The notes under the pieces are model-generated. The model did no database searches, was not told where the DNA came from, and worked only from the letters and a program-made list of their open reading frames with translations. The translations under genes were made by a program, and so were the position numbers. A stretch of DNA of 64,000 nucleotides from Pikeienuella litoralis (GTDB lineage Bacteria > Pseudomonadota > Alphaproteobacteria > Rhodobacterales > Rhodobacteraceae): contig NZ_JBBHER010000008.1 in the NCBI RefSeq assembly GCF_037646705.1, positions 1 to 64,000 of the forward strand, written 5' to 3'. Positions 1-8,323 of the stretch are shown here, piece after piece; position 1 is the first letter of the stretch, and the number at the start of each line of letters is the position of its first letter.

Positions 1-2
1 GA

Positions 3-335
3 CTCGAGGACGGGCGGGCACGCTTGGTGCGCCATGGTCATCTCCCGGAACGCGAGGTGATGACCGGCATCGGTCCAGTGCCGGTGAAAGTGCCACGCGT
101 GCGGGATCGGGGTGCGGGCGAAGACAAGATCAGCTTCACGCCCAGCATTCTGCCGCGGTATCTGCGCAAGGCGAGATCGGTCGAGGAGTTGCTGCCATGG
201 CTTTACCTGAAGGGCGTGTCCACGGGCGATTTCACCGAGGCGCTGGAGGCCTTGTTGGGTCCGAACGCCAAGGGCTTATCCGCGAAGACTGTCACGCGGC
301 TGAAGGCTGACTGGTGGACGGACTACGAGGCTTGA
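3..335 (+). pseudogene. IS256-family (mutator-type) transposase fragment
   Basis: The frame is open from the window edge and continues upstream of any start codon, so the 5' part is missing from view. The product matches the N-terminal region of IS256-family transposases, including the stretch GIGPVPVKVPRVRDR and the LSAKTVTRLK segment ahead of the catalytic core. It stops at TGA directly after WWTDYEA, where the family normally has a Trp codon. The next few codons (RARSL) still resemble the family and then similarity ends, so the copy carries a nonsense change and is also truncated. The DDE catalytic domain is absent. It is almost certainly inactive. Confidence 0.75.
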
Positions 336-525
336 CGCGCCCGCTCCCTAATTCTGGCGACTCCGGGAATAACGGTAGCCGCGCTCGAGACCGTCGCGGG
401 CGAACCAGTTCGCGCGCTCCCGGCCCGCCATCTCTCCGAATGCCGCGCCCGCGACCTCCAGGCGCTCATGAACCGGGGAACGGCGCACGCCCCGCGCAGT
501 GGCTTTCTGGCGGAGGCCTCCACAT

Positions 526-1884
526 TCACGCCGCGATCGCTTTCGAGGCTTCCAGAACGATCAGATCGTATGCACTCGCGAGCTTGTTCAGCGCGGCCTC
601 CTTTGGATCTTCGGTCGTGTTGAGGATGCGGGTCGCGACCATGTAATGGCCCGCCGAGCCGCTGACCGAAGCGCTCCGGAACCGGTTGGTGTGGGCGAGG
701 ATTTCATCGACGGTTTGAACGGCGACGCCAAGCTCCTCGAGCAGTGTCGCGCCGGTACGGCGTACATCGTGCCGGGTCCACCCTGCGGTGCCGCTCGCCT
801 CGTAGATGGCCGCGCTGATGCGGTCCCAGTTGTCGAGCGGGCCTCCGCGACCATTCGGAAACACGTAATCGTCTGGCAATCCGTGGGCGTAGCCAGGCAG
901 CGCCCTCAGCAGCGCGAGCGCCGCCTGCGACAAGGGAAGCGACTGCGCACGATCCCGGCCGCCCATGGCCTTGACCGTCGGCTTGGTCCAGACGCCGTTG
1001 CGAAAGTCGAAATCACGCCAGCGAGCGGTCGCTGCCTCTTCGCGTCGCGCGAGCGTCAGGAACAGAAACTTCATTGCCACAGGACCGAAATCATTCGGCA
1101 GCAGCAGTCTGGGGCGGCGCAGTTGCTCGGGCGCAGGATAGAGCAGTAACGGCAGAACTGCGGTCAGTTCCCCGACGGAGAGAACGCGTGTCCGGAAGCC
1201 CTTAATCGTCGGATCATTCGATGACGGGTCGTACACCAGCCGGAGGACGGGGGTATCGATCCTCCGGAGGCGCCCTGCTCCGATCTTGGCGAACTTGCCT
1301 CGATGCGCCGCCCAATCAAGCACCGGGGCGAGATAGGACATCGCCCGCGAGATCTGCCCGTTGGCCGTCGTCTTGCCCTTGATCGGACGCGATGGCGTGT
1401 AGGTTCGAATGGCGCGTGCGATGTCCTCCTCCGTTAGCGCCTCGACGGGATCTGATAGAAGCGGCGCGAACACCGTCTCGATGGTGCTGCGCATATTGCT
1501 CTTGGAGCCAGGGTTGCCACGAGGGCGCCATCCTTTGCGCGACGCCGCGAAAATCGGCTGCGCCTCGTCCAGCAGATCGCCCAGGGTTACGCTCGACCGC
1601 TGTTCATCTCCGGTCCGGGTCGGCGCGCTGACGCCGCCGTAGCGGACGCCATGCCGGATCCTCTCGGCCATCGCGCGGGCCTCCTTCACGCTGAACTCTG
1701 GGTAGCCGCCGACGGTGTAAGTCCGGTTCCGGCCGGACTTGTCGCGCATCATCATCGCGAAGGACTTCGCCCCGCTGCGACCGATGCGCAAGGTGAAGCC
1801 TTGCACCACCGTATCTTTGATATTGAGCCGCTTGGCGTCAGTCTTCGCATGCTTCGCGAGCAGTTCCGTGATCTCTTTCTTCAC
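526..1884 (-). CDS. Tyrosine recombinase/phage-type integrase
   Basis: This is a site-specific recombinase of the tyrosine integrase family, about 452 residues. The N-terminal 80 residues resemble the arm-binding domain of P4-like integrases (GFTLRIGRSGAKSF, YTVGGYPEFSVKEAR). The C-terminal third has the catalytic set: Arg in LARREEAATARW, the H-x-x-R box HDVRRTGATLLEELG, a His in ILAHTN, and the Tyr in GHYM. I chose the GTG at 1884 because AAGGAG sits 6 nt upstream and family similarity begins there. The open frame extends to 2082 without recognisable protein. The start faces the tRNA fragment 255 nt away, the usual int-att arrangement. It probably integrates and excises the element to the left. 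Confidence 0.88.
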   Translation of the reverse strand: MKKEITELLAKHAKTDAKRLNIKDTVVQGFTLRIGRSGAKSFAMMMRDKSGRNRTYTVGGYPEFSVKEARAMAERIRHGVRYGGVSAPTRTGDEQRSSVTLGDLLDEAQPIFAASRKGWRPRGNPGSKSNMRSTIETVFAPLLSDPVEALTEEDIARAIRTYTPSRPIKGKTTANGQISRAMSYLAPVLDWAAHRGKFAKIGAGRLRRIDTPVLRLVYDPSSNDPTIKGFRTRVLSVGELTAVLPLLLYPAPEQLRRPRLLLPNDFGPVAMKFLFLTLARREEAATARWRDFDFRNGVWTKPTVKAMGGRDRAQSLPLSQAALALLRALPGYAHGLPDDYVFPNGRGGPLDNWDRISAAIYEASGTAGWTRHDVRRTGATLLEELGVAVQTVDEILAHTNRFRSASVSGSAGHYMVATRILNTTEDPKEAALNKLASAYDLIVLEASKAIAA

Positions 1885-2138
1885 CGTATTCTCCTTGCGT
1901 TCAATGTGTCGCAAGGAGGAGCTGGGTTCGTTCTTCCGCAGCATAAAAAGGGGACTGCACGGGACTGCAAAACCGCTGCGCTTCAGCGATACGCGATGAG
2001 ATGGCGTGAGACGGGTGACCAATGGTTCAGTGAACCTACAAAGGCGACAAGCCTCTGAGTTATCCCATGTTTTTGGCCTCACGCCGTCTCATGACGGTTC
2101 AGTTCGTCTCGCCTGAAAAATCCGGAAAAGCCGTAGGA

Positions 2139-2188
2139 GCGGAATCATAATCCGCGTGTCGGGGGTTCAAGTCCCTCCTCCGCTACCA
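2139..2188 (+). repeat. tRNA 3' half, probable attachment site (attR)
   Basis: An anticodon arm (stem GCGGA/TCCGC at 2139-2143 and 2151-2155, loop ATCATAA with anticodon CAT at 2146-2148) is followed by a 5-nt variable loop. Then come a T arm (2161-2177, loop TTCAAGT), a 3' acceptor strand CTCCGCT and an encoded ACCA at 2185-2188. No matching AGCGGAG strand or D arm occurs in the expected 26 nt upstream, so this is not a complete tRNA. CAT would fit elongator Met or Ile2. A fragment next to an integrase is best explained as an integration scar. Confidence 0.7.
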
Positions 2189-2880
2189 AATTTCCCTGAT
2201 GTTTCAAATATTTGCTTCGAGCCTCGGATCCTGCTCCTCGCTTGTTTTCCACGAGAACTGCGACCCGGCGCGGGCGCAGCCCCCGAACCGTAGCAAGAGG
2301 TGGTGCTGGCGATAAGTTCAAGGTTCCGCTCTGTCGGCGTGCGGAACGGGCCTTCGCCTCTTCACTTCAGCTCCGCGACCTCATGGGGATCGGCGCTCTC
2401 GCATTTCACGACGATGTGCGCGTCTTTCGGTTTCGCGGCGAAACCCGAGTGAAATTTCCGGTTTGAGAGTTGGCGGCGAAGCACGAGGTTTTGGGCGCGA
2501 CATGGTGGGAGCCCGTCCCTGTCCGCATGTGCTCGACCCAGCGACACCGCCGGATAGCGGCGATCCGAATCATGGCCGCAAGTCTGACTCAGGCGGAGAA
2601 GCCCCGGCGGATTGGGGAAGGCCTCTGAACATTTCGTTCCCAATCGTTTCCGCCCACCTTGCGATGAACCGATCTCCTCTTCGCAACCGAACAAGAAGAT
2701 CGCATCGCATGGCGCCAAGCTCAACCGCCTGAGCTTACAGCGCCAGCATCCGTTTCACCACGCACGAGATCACATGATCCTGTTATATAGAGTGGGTTTT
2801 GATCCAGTCTCCAACTGAAGTGTTCGAGCGGCCTTCGCTCATCACGTCCTCACAGCAGGTCGGAGATATCGTCACCCAGA
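2189..2880. other. Region without a recognisable gene
   Basis: Short open frames occur on both strands, for example 2362-2724 on the minus strand, but none gives a recognisable protein or has a convincing ribosome binding site. Its position between an integration scar and an IS21 remnant suggests decayed mobile DNA or host intergenic sequence. Confidence 0.4.
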
Positions 2881-2952
2881 CCGTCGCCGATCCATCATTG
2901 CGACATCATCAAAACTGGCGACGAAAGCTGGCGCTTCAAGAACCGAGCATAG
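2881..2952 (+). pseudogene. istB: IS21-family IstB helper ATPase, 3' remnant
   Basis: One frame encodes a tail ending PIHHCDIIKTGDESWRFKNR-A-stop. This closely matches the C-terminus typical of IS21 IstB proteins (LTHHCDIIETGNESWRFKNR). Only about 20-24 codons are recognisable; upstream the reading frame is not IstB-like. It is a scar of a lost IS21 copy and cannot make a product. Confidence 0.6.
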
Positions 2953-2971
2953 TGTAAACGGCGCCCCCGCC

Positions 2972-3016
2972 GGCCCGCCGCCGCTGCGTTACATGAGAAC
3001 TACGCGGCGGCGGGCC
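2972..3016. repeat. 12-bp perfect inverted repeat
   Basis: GGCCCGCCGCCG at 2972-2983 is mirrored by CGGCGGCGGGCC at 3005-3016 around a 21-nt loop. It lies just past the IstB remnant and before the end of the leftward operon. It could be a transcription-stop hairpin or the relic of an IS end. There is no T-run to decide. Confidence 0.4.
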
Positions 3017-3100
3017 AGCTTGGCTACAGAAAGGCCATGCCTTGCCGAGGGCCTCAGTCGGGGAATGCGGTTTCCCGGGTGATCTGGCCCCCGCCCGAAA

Positions 3101-3122
3101 GTCCGCCGTTCAGCCGGCGGAC
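3101..3122 (-). terminator. Hairpin at the end of the ten-gene leftward operon
   Basis: GTCCGCCG and CGGCGGAC form an 8-bp stem about 30 nt after the stop of the last gene (3151). On the minus strand it is followed by TTTC rather than a long T-run. Its place at the end of a long co-directional unit supports a terminator role. Confidence 0.45.
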
Positions 3123-3150
3123 CCGGACCATGCGGCGAAAGCAGCGTCGC

Positions 3151-4308
3151 TTACGCTGCGATCAGGCGATTGACCGTCTTTCGCATCGCGTCATCGCCTT
3201 CACGGACAAGAATCTCATAGAGGGTGATCTGGCTGAGCTGCGACCAGACGTAATTCTTCATCTGATTGAATGGCCGGCCATGCAGGTCGTCGCCCTTGAT
3301 TCCGTAGTCGCTCTCCGCGATCTGGCGCAGCGCGGGTTCGGTGCTGAGCTGGGCGCCGCCCATCGTGTAGGGCCAGTTCATATCCGCAAGATGCGTCACC
3401 CAATGCTCCGCAGGCTGCGGCGCGAGGACGACATCGCCGCCCTTTCGTTCGAGAAGGCCGTACTCGACCGGGTCGACCTGCGCCATGACCGCCGCCGCCT
3501 TGATGAAATGGGCCACGCGTTCGAGGCCGATCCAGTTGGCGACGACGCGCCTGCCGTCCATCGCGGCGTCGAGCATGCCAAGCTGGTGCGCCGCCGCCAT
3601 CGCCATGACGATCCGGCTGTCGAACCGGCGATGCATCAGCTCCGCGGTGACGTAGATGCAATGGGCGTGCCACGTGTCGTCATAGACCGTGCGCGGCTCT
3701 TCGAGCCAACTGCCGTCCTCTCGCCACTGATACAGCCAGACCTTGGGATATTCGTGGATCAGGAGGCCGGCGACGGAAACATCGCGATTGATCGGCACGC
3801 CGTACATCTGCCGGTAGTTGGATGTGTAGGCTTCCGCCATGCGGATGTTGTAGGCGACCGTGACCGCGAGCCCGCCCGGATGCGCGTTGTAGAAATCATT
3901 GTGGCTGGAGGGCGCGGTCAGGTAGGTCTGCGGGCTCATGTGGCCGGAGGGCCAGACATGATCGGGGTCGTCCTCCGCATTGAAGAACCCAAGCCTGACC
4001 ATCTCGTCGAACATCTTCCGGCGGTCCGCTTCAGTCGGATACATCTCGAGGAAGGTGACTTTGGGGCCGGTGATGCATTCGGTCATCAACCGGCGATATC
4101 CTTCATCCTCGATCGAGGAGGCGGTTTGCAGGAGTTCGTTGTACGTGCCCATGACGAGGCGCGACGCGCGCGCCATCGCCTCGGGCGACATCGATTCGAT
4201 TTCAGCGAACGTCTTCGGCTCGGCCAGATCGAGATGCTCCGAAAATTTCGCATAGGCGAACTTGCCCGGAAGCGGGCCGTCCTTGCCGCAGGCGCCACAA
4301 ACGCACAT
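3151..4308 (-). CDS. HD-like domain protein of unknown function
   Basis: About 385 residues, the last gene of the leftward operon. The N-terminus has a short Cys cluster (CVCGAC). The middle resembles an HD phosphohydrolase core. HPGGLAVTVAYNIR matches the first His helix, AGLLIHEYPKVW occupies the place of the ALLHDIGK motif but with Glu for Asp, and further His pairs follow (WHAHCIYV, AAAHQ). Substrate and activity are unknown, and the family match is by motif only. I chose ATG 4308 because GGGAGAG lies just upstream and it clears the preceding stop by 22 nt; an upstream GTG at 4338 lacks this site. Co-transcription with transporters suggests a metabolic role. Confidence 0.65.
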   Translation of the reverse strand: MCVCGACGKDGPLPGKFAYAKFSEHLDLAEPKTFAEIESMSPEAMARASRLVMGTYNELLQTASSIEDEGYRRLMTECITGPKVTFLEMYPTEADRRKMFDEMVRLGFFNAEDDPDHVWPSGHMSPQTYLTAPSSHNDFYNAHPGGLAVTVAYNIRMAEAYTSNYRQMYGVPINRDVSVAGLLIHEYPKVWLYQWREDGSWLEEPRTVYDDTWHAHCIYVTAELMHRRFDSRIVMAMAAAHQLGMLDAAMDGRRVVANWIGLERVAHFIKAAAVMAQVDPVEYGLLERKGGDVVLAPQPAEHWVTHLADMNWPYTMGGAQLSTEPALRQIAESDYGIKGDDLHGRPFNQMKNYVWSQLSQITLYEILVREGDDAMRKTVNRLIAA

Positions 4309-4330
4309 GATTTCTCTCCCTTTTCCCTTG

Positions 4331-5416
4331 TCAGCCACTTCGCCGGGCGAACAGTCCGCTCCGACGGTCGAGAATATGCTCGGCGGCCGGGCGGAAGCCG
4401 ATCCATACCGGGCCGCTCGTCGTCACCGGGTGGTCAGGCCGGCTGCGCGCCCTGATCACCTGACCGCCAAGGCGAATGTCGATCACATGATGGCCGCCGA
4501 GGCGCTCGATCTGCAACGCCTCGGCCGCGAGCGGCGTCTCCGCGCTCTGATGCGGCGAGACGCTGATCGCTTCGGGCCGGACGCCGATCGCCCCTTCGGT
4601 CGGGCGCGGCCCCTCGGCGCGGCCGACCAGAGGCGCCTGAAACCCGTCGCCATGGGCGATCAGGACGCCGTCCCGCTCGGTGAACTCGGCGGGCAACAGG
4701 TTCATCGGCGGCGCGCCCAGAAATCCGGCGACGAAGGCCGTTCTCGGGGTCTGGTAGAGTTCGTCCGGCGATCCGACCTGCTCGAAAACGCCGTTGTTGA
4801 GGACGCCGATCCGATCCGAAAGCGACATCGCTTCGGTCTGGTCATGGGTGACGTAGAGGATGGACTGCCCGGTTTCGCGGTGGAGCGTCTTGAACGCGAT
4901 CCGCAGCGAGACGCGTATCCGCGCGTCAAGATTGGTCAGCGGCTCGTCCAGCATCAGAAGGTCCGAGGGCGCGGCCAGCGCGCGGCCGATGGCGACGCGC
5001 TGCTGCTCGCCGCCGGAAAACGTGCGCGGCAGCCGCTCCAGCACATGGCTGACGCGCAGCAGCGACGCGATCTCGACCACCCGCGCCTCGATTTCAGGCT
5101 CACCCCACCCCGCCGTGCGGAGGGGAAAGGCGATATTCTCGAACCCGGTCGACGCCGGGAAGAGCGCGATATTCTGAAAGAGAAGGCTGACGCCCCGATG
5201 GCGCGGCTCCGCGCGGGTCATGTCCCGCCCGGCGATCGCGATCCGGCCCGCTTCGGGACGCTCCAGCCCCGCGATGGTTTTCAGAAGCGTCGACTTGCCG
5301 GCGTTGCTCGGGCCGACCACGGTGAAGAATTCGCCGGGCTCCATGTCGAAGGAGACCTGATCCAGCGCCGGAGGACCGGGCTGGTAGCGCATGGTCAGTC
5401 CGGTTACGGAAAGCAT
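4331..5416 (-). CDS. ABC transporter ATPase, MalK/UgpC type (second of a pair)
   Basis: This is a cytoplasmic ATPase of a CUT1-type carbohydrate importer, 361 residues. Walker A is GPSNAGKST (residues 35-43), with Asn where Gly is usual. The signature is FSGGEQQR (133-140), Walker B is LLMLDEP (153-159), and the switch region YVTHDQTEAM follows. The C-terminal third is the TOBE/regulatory domain of MalK-like proteins. The start at ATG 5416 lies 2 nt after the stop of the upstream ATPase. It presumably pairs with that ATPase as a heterodimer on the two permeases. The open frame extends upstream without ABC similarity, so that extension was discarded. Confidence 0.9.
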   Translation of the reverse strand: MLSVTGLTMRYQPGPPALDQVSFDMEPGEFFTVVGPSNAGKSTLLKTIAGLERPEAGRIAIAGRDMTRAEPRHRGVSLLFQNIALFPASTGFENIAFPLRTAGWGEPEIEARVVEIASLLRVSHVLERLPRTFSGGEQQRVAIGRALAAPSDLLMLDEPLTNLDARIRVSLRIAFKTLHRETGQSILYVTHDQTEAMSLSDRIGVLNNGVFEQVGSPDELYQTPRTAFVAGFLGAPPMNLLPAEFTERDGVLIAHGDGFQAPLVGRAEGPRPTEGAIGVRPEAISVSPHQSAETPLAAEALQIERLGGHHVIDIRLGGQVIRARSRPDHPVTTSGPVWIGFRPAAEHILDRRSGLFARRSG

Positions 5417-5418
5417 GC

Positions 5419-6507
5419 TCACGCCGCGTCCTTCCGCTGATGGACGAGCCCGTCTTCGCGCCCGATCAGGTGGAGGCGCCGCTCGTCGAGCCCGAGCCAG
5501 ATCGTCTCGCCGGCGGAGGCGAAGCCCGGCGGCGCGGTCAGCGCGATCAGGTCGTCGCCGTAATCGCAATGAAGCACATGCTCTACCCCGAGATTCTCGA
5601 CAAAACGCACGGTGGTCCGCGCGTGGCCGTCGCCGCCCGTCTTCGAGAGCAGAACATCATGCGGGCGAACCCCGATCAGGAAATCGCCGCCGTCGATGTC
5701 CCGGGGCGCCAGCTCCAGCGCGCCATGCAGCGCGGTCGCGGCGCTGAGCCTCCCGCCGTCGCGCGTCACCCGGCAGGGCAGAAGATTGATCGGCGGATCG
5801 CCGATGAATTCGGCCACGAACCGGGTCGCAGGGCGGTGATAGATGTCCTCCGGGGCGCCCACCTGCTCGATCACGCCATCATGCATGACGGCGATCCGGT
5901 CCGACATCGCCATGGCTTCCACCTGATCATGGGTCACATAGAGAACCGTCTGTCGCAGCCGCTTTTGCAGTTGCTTCAGCTCTCCGCGCAGTTGGGCCCG
6001 CAGCGCGGCGTCCAGATTGGACATCGGCTCATCCAGAAGCAGCAGGCGCGGCTCGGTCACCAGCACGCGCGCGAGGGCGACGCGCTGCATCTCGCTCATG
6101 TTCAGGCTCGCGCCGCGCCGCGCCATGATCGGGCCGAGGCCGAGCGTCTCCGCCATCGCGGCGACGCGGCGGCGGCGCTCCGCGCGCCGCACGCCCTGCG
6201 CCTCAAGCCCGAAGGAGAGATTGTCGCGCACGGTGAGGCGCGAGAAAACGGCGTAATCCTGAAACACCAGCCCGATGCGCCGCCGGCCGGGCGGCGTAGC
6301 GTTGATCAACGCGCCATCGACGCGGATCTCGCCCGTGCTGGGCGTCTCGAACCCGGCGATCATCGTCAGCGTCGTGGACTTGCCGCACCCTGACGGCCCG
6401 AGCAGCGACAGAAACTCCCCCGGTTCAAGCGCGAGGTTCATGCTCCTGACCGCATCGGTCTCACCGAACCGCTTGCCGAGATCCCTGAGCTCCAGCCGGT
6501 GGGTCAT
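5419..6507 (-). CDS. ABC transporter ATPase, MalK/UgpC type (first of a pair)
   Basis: 362 residues with Walker A GPSGCGKST (37-45), Walker B LLLLDEP (155-161) and the H-loop YVTHDQ (His193). The C-terminal MalK-like TOBE domain is present. The ABC signature is degenerate: LNMSEMQR at 135-142 in place of LSGGQQQR. The start overlaps the permease stop by 4 nt (ATGA). Paired, unequal MalK-type ATPases are known in some rhizobial CUT1 importers such as the glycerol system. Here one nucleotide site would be composed with the non-canonical signature. The substrate is unknown. Confidence 0.9.
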   Translation of the reverse strand: MTHRLELRDLGKRFGETDAVRSMNLALEPGEFLSLLGPSGCGKSTTLTMIAGFETPSTGEIRVDGALINATPPGRRRIGLVFQDYAVFSRLTVRDNLSFGLEAQGVRRAERRRRVAAMAETLGLGPIMARRGASLNMSEMQRVALARVLVTEPRLLLLDEPMSNLDAALRAQLRGELKQLQKRLRQTVLYVTHDQVEAMAMSDRIAVMHDGVIEQVGAPEDIYHRPATRFVAEFIGDPPINLLPCRVTRDGGRLSAATALHGALELAPRDIDGGDFLIGVRPHDVLLSKTGGDGHARTTVRFVENLGVEHVLHCDYGDDLIALTAPPGFASAGETIWLGLDERRLHLIGREDGLVHQRKDAA

Positions 6508-7391
6508 CGCTTCACCGCGCCGAAGGTCAGCCCGCGCACGAGGTGCTTCTGGATGATGTAGCCGAAGAAGATCACCGGCAAGGTCGAGATCGCCCCCATC
6601 GCCGCCTGCACCCCATAGAGCTTGCCCGACGACGCCGAGACGTAATTCGCGACCTGGAGCGTGACGGTCACGATATCGCCGGAGGTGAGCACAAGCGCGA
6701 ACAGGAACTCCGACCAGTTGAGGATGAAGATGAAGAGCGCGGTCGCGAGAATCCCGCCCCGCGCCAGCGGGAGCGTGATGGTGACGAAGGCTTTCATCTG
6801 GCTCATGCCGTGAACCATCGCGGCGCCTTCAAGCTCGGCCGGCGTCTCTTCGATGAAGGAGCGGATCATCCAGATCGAGAACGGCAGAGTGAACGCGGTA
6901 TAGGCGAGGATCATGCCGAAATAGGTGTCCGCGAGCCTCAGGATCGAGAACAGCGCCACCATCGGCACCACCACCGCGATCGGCGGCATCATCCGGACGG
7001 TGAGGAACTGAAACGGGTAATTCTCGCCCCCGGTGCGGAAGCGCACGATGGAGTAGGCGGCCAGCGTGCCGAACAGGACCGAGAAGAACGTGGCGAAAAC
7101 GGAGATGATGGCGCTGTCCTGAAACGCCTTCCAGGCGCTGCCCGAGACCTTGTAGTCGAGCGAGCCGCTCTGCCCGGCCGCGAAGTCGCGCGCGGCTTCG
7201 GGGAAGAAGACGATGCGGTAGTTCTGCAAGGTCGGCTGGTCGGTCAGCCAGACCGGCGGCCAGGCCGCCCATTCTTCGAACGGCTTCAGCGAGGTGGCGA
7301 ACAGCCAGTAGATCGGGAAGAACGCGAACACCATCGCGGCGATGACGGCGAAGCGCTTGAGCAGGGTCGAGAAAAATCCTGAGCGCATCAC
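6504..7391 (-). CDS. CUT1 ABC transporter permease, MalG-like
   Basis: 295-residue inner-membrane permease with an N-terminal transmembrane helix (FAVIAAMVFAFFPIYWLFAT) and about five further helices. The EAA loop reads EGAAMVHGMSQMKAFVTITLPLARGG (positions roughly 190-215), the contact site for the ATPase. The size and the single long periplasmic loop after helix 1 fit MalG-type subunits. It overlaps the upstream permease stop and the downstream ATPase start by 4 nt each, indicating translational coupling. It should form the channel with the MalF-like protein encoded just upstream. Confidence 0.92.
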   Translation of the reverse strand: MMRSGFFSTLLKRFAVIAAMVFAFFPIYWLFATSLKPFEEWAAWPPVWLTDQPTLQNYRIVFFPEAARDFAAGQSGSLDYKVSGSAWKAFQDSAIISVFATFFSVLFGTLAAYSIVRFRTGGENYPFQFLTVRMMPPIAVVVPMVALFSILRLADTYFGMILAYTAFTLPFSIWMIRSFIEETPAELEGAAMVHGMSQMKAFVTITLPLARGGILATALFIFILNWSEFLFALVLTSGDIVTVTLQVANYVSASSGKLYGVQAAMGAISTLPVIFFGYIIQKHLVRGLTFGAVKR

Positions 7392-8323
7392 GCGTGCCTC
7401 TTCAACGGGCGCGACAGCGCGAGACAGATCGACACGACCAGAACCAGCACGATGAGCGCGGCGGCCGCGATATAGCCCATCCGGAAATAAACGAAGGCGC
7501 CGTTATACATGTACATGGAGATGGTCTCGGTCGCGCCGCCGGGCTGACCCCGGGTCAGGATGTAGACCGGATCGAAGATCTTGAAGGTCTCGATGGAGCG
7601 GATCAGAACCGCGATTCCGATCACCGGCGCGAGCAGCGGCAGCATGATCCGCCGGAAGATCCGCGCCGGGCTGGCGCCGAGCGCGATCGCCGCGCGCACC
7701 TGATTTTGCGGCAAGCTCATCAGGCCGGTCAGCACCATCAGGAACATCAGCGGCGTCCATTGCCAGATTTCGCAGAGCATGATCGGCGCCAGCGCCCAGG
7801 TCGGGTGCGACAGCCATGAAAACGTGTAGGGCTCTCCGATCGCCAGGCTGATGAGGTGATTGATTGGTCCGCGGTCGTTGAAAAGCATGAAGAACGCGTT
7901 CGCCGCGTCCACCGGAATGATCATCATCGGCAGGATGACGACGGAAACGGCGAGCCGTTTCCACCACCACTCCTCGACGAAGAGCAGCGCCAGCCCGAGC
8001 GCGAGCGCGAGCTCCACCGCGATGCAGACCGCCACCAGAAAGAAGGTGCGCAAGACCGCGTTCACGAAGCGGTCGTCGTACCAGAGATCGACGAAATTCC
8101 ACCACCAGACCGGCTCCGCCCGCCACCAGGACACGGCCTGCGTCGGCTGCCAGTCGGTCAGCGCCAGCCAGATCACGATGACGGTCGGCACGACCACCAC
8201 CGCCATGATGGTGATCTGGGCCGGCAGCACGAGCGCGATGTTGAACGGCGGCCATCCGCGCCGGGGGGATCGCCCCGGCGCGGGCTGAGCGGCGCTCATC
8301 GTCGCTTCAGCAGAGGGTTTCAT
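7388..8323 (-). CDS. CUT1 ABC transporter permease, MalF-like
   Basis: 311-residue inner-membrane permease. A proline-rich cytoplasmic tail precedes helix 1 (ALVLPAQITIMAVVVVPTVI), and about six helices follow. The EAA loop is AAIALGASPARIFRRIMLPL, where the ATPase docks. I chose ATG 8323 because it forms an ATGA overlap with the stop of the binding-protein gene. The open frame runs 37 codons further upstream inside that gene without similarity. It pairs with the MalG-like permease. Confidence 0.9.
   Translation of the reverse strand: MKPSAEATMSAAQPAPGRSPRRGWPPFNIALVLPAQITIMAVVVVPTVIVIWLALTDWQPTQAVSWWRAEPVWWWNFVDLWYDDRFVNAVLRTFFLVAVCIAVELALALGLALLFVEEWWWKRLAVSVVILPMMIIPVDAANAFFMLFNDRGPINHLISLAIGEPYTFSWLSHPTWALAPIMLCEIWQWTPLMFLMVLTGLMSLPQNQVRAAIALGASPARIFRRIMLPLLAPVIGIAVLIRSIETFKIFDPVYILTRGQPGGATETISMYMYNGAFVYFRMGYIAAAALIVLVLVVSICLALSRPLKRHA

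Larger units (their letters stand above)
1..2188. mobile_element. Right end of a tRNA-integrated element (partial)
   Basis: This segment holds a broken transposase, a tyrosine integrase reading leftward, and at its right edge the 3' half of a tRNA ending in CCA. Integrases that target the 3' part of a tRNA leave an intact tRNA at one end and the displaced 3' fragment at the other. The fragment here has no 5' half, so the element should lie to its left and the host chromosome to its right. The left end and the intact tRNA would be outside the window. The boundary is inferred, not demonstrated. Confidence 0.6.

Noticed and set aside
2113..2188. A complete tRNA gene
   Set aside because: The 3' half folds well, but the 26 nt upstream hold neither an acceptor strand pairing with CTCCGCT nor a D arm.
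2362..2724. Minus-strand gene of 120 codons
   Set aside because: No family similarity, no convincing ribosome binding site, and an irregular composition typical of non-coding sequence.
3037..4455. Long plus-strand open frame opposite the HD-like gene
   Set aside because: It mirrors the minus-strand gene, has His/Arg-rich shadow composition and shows no family similarity.
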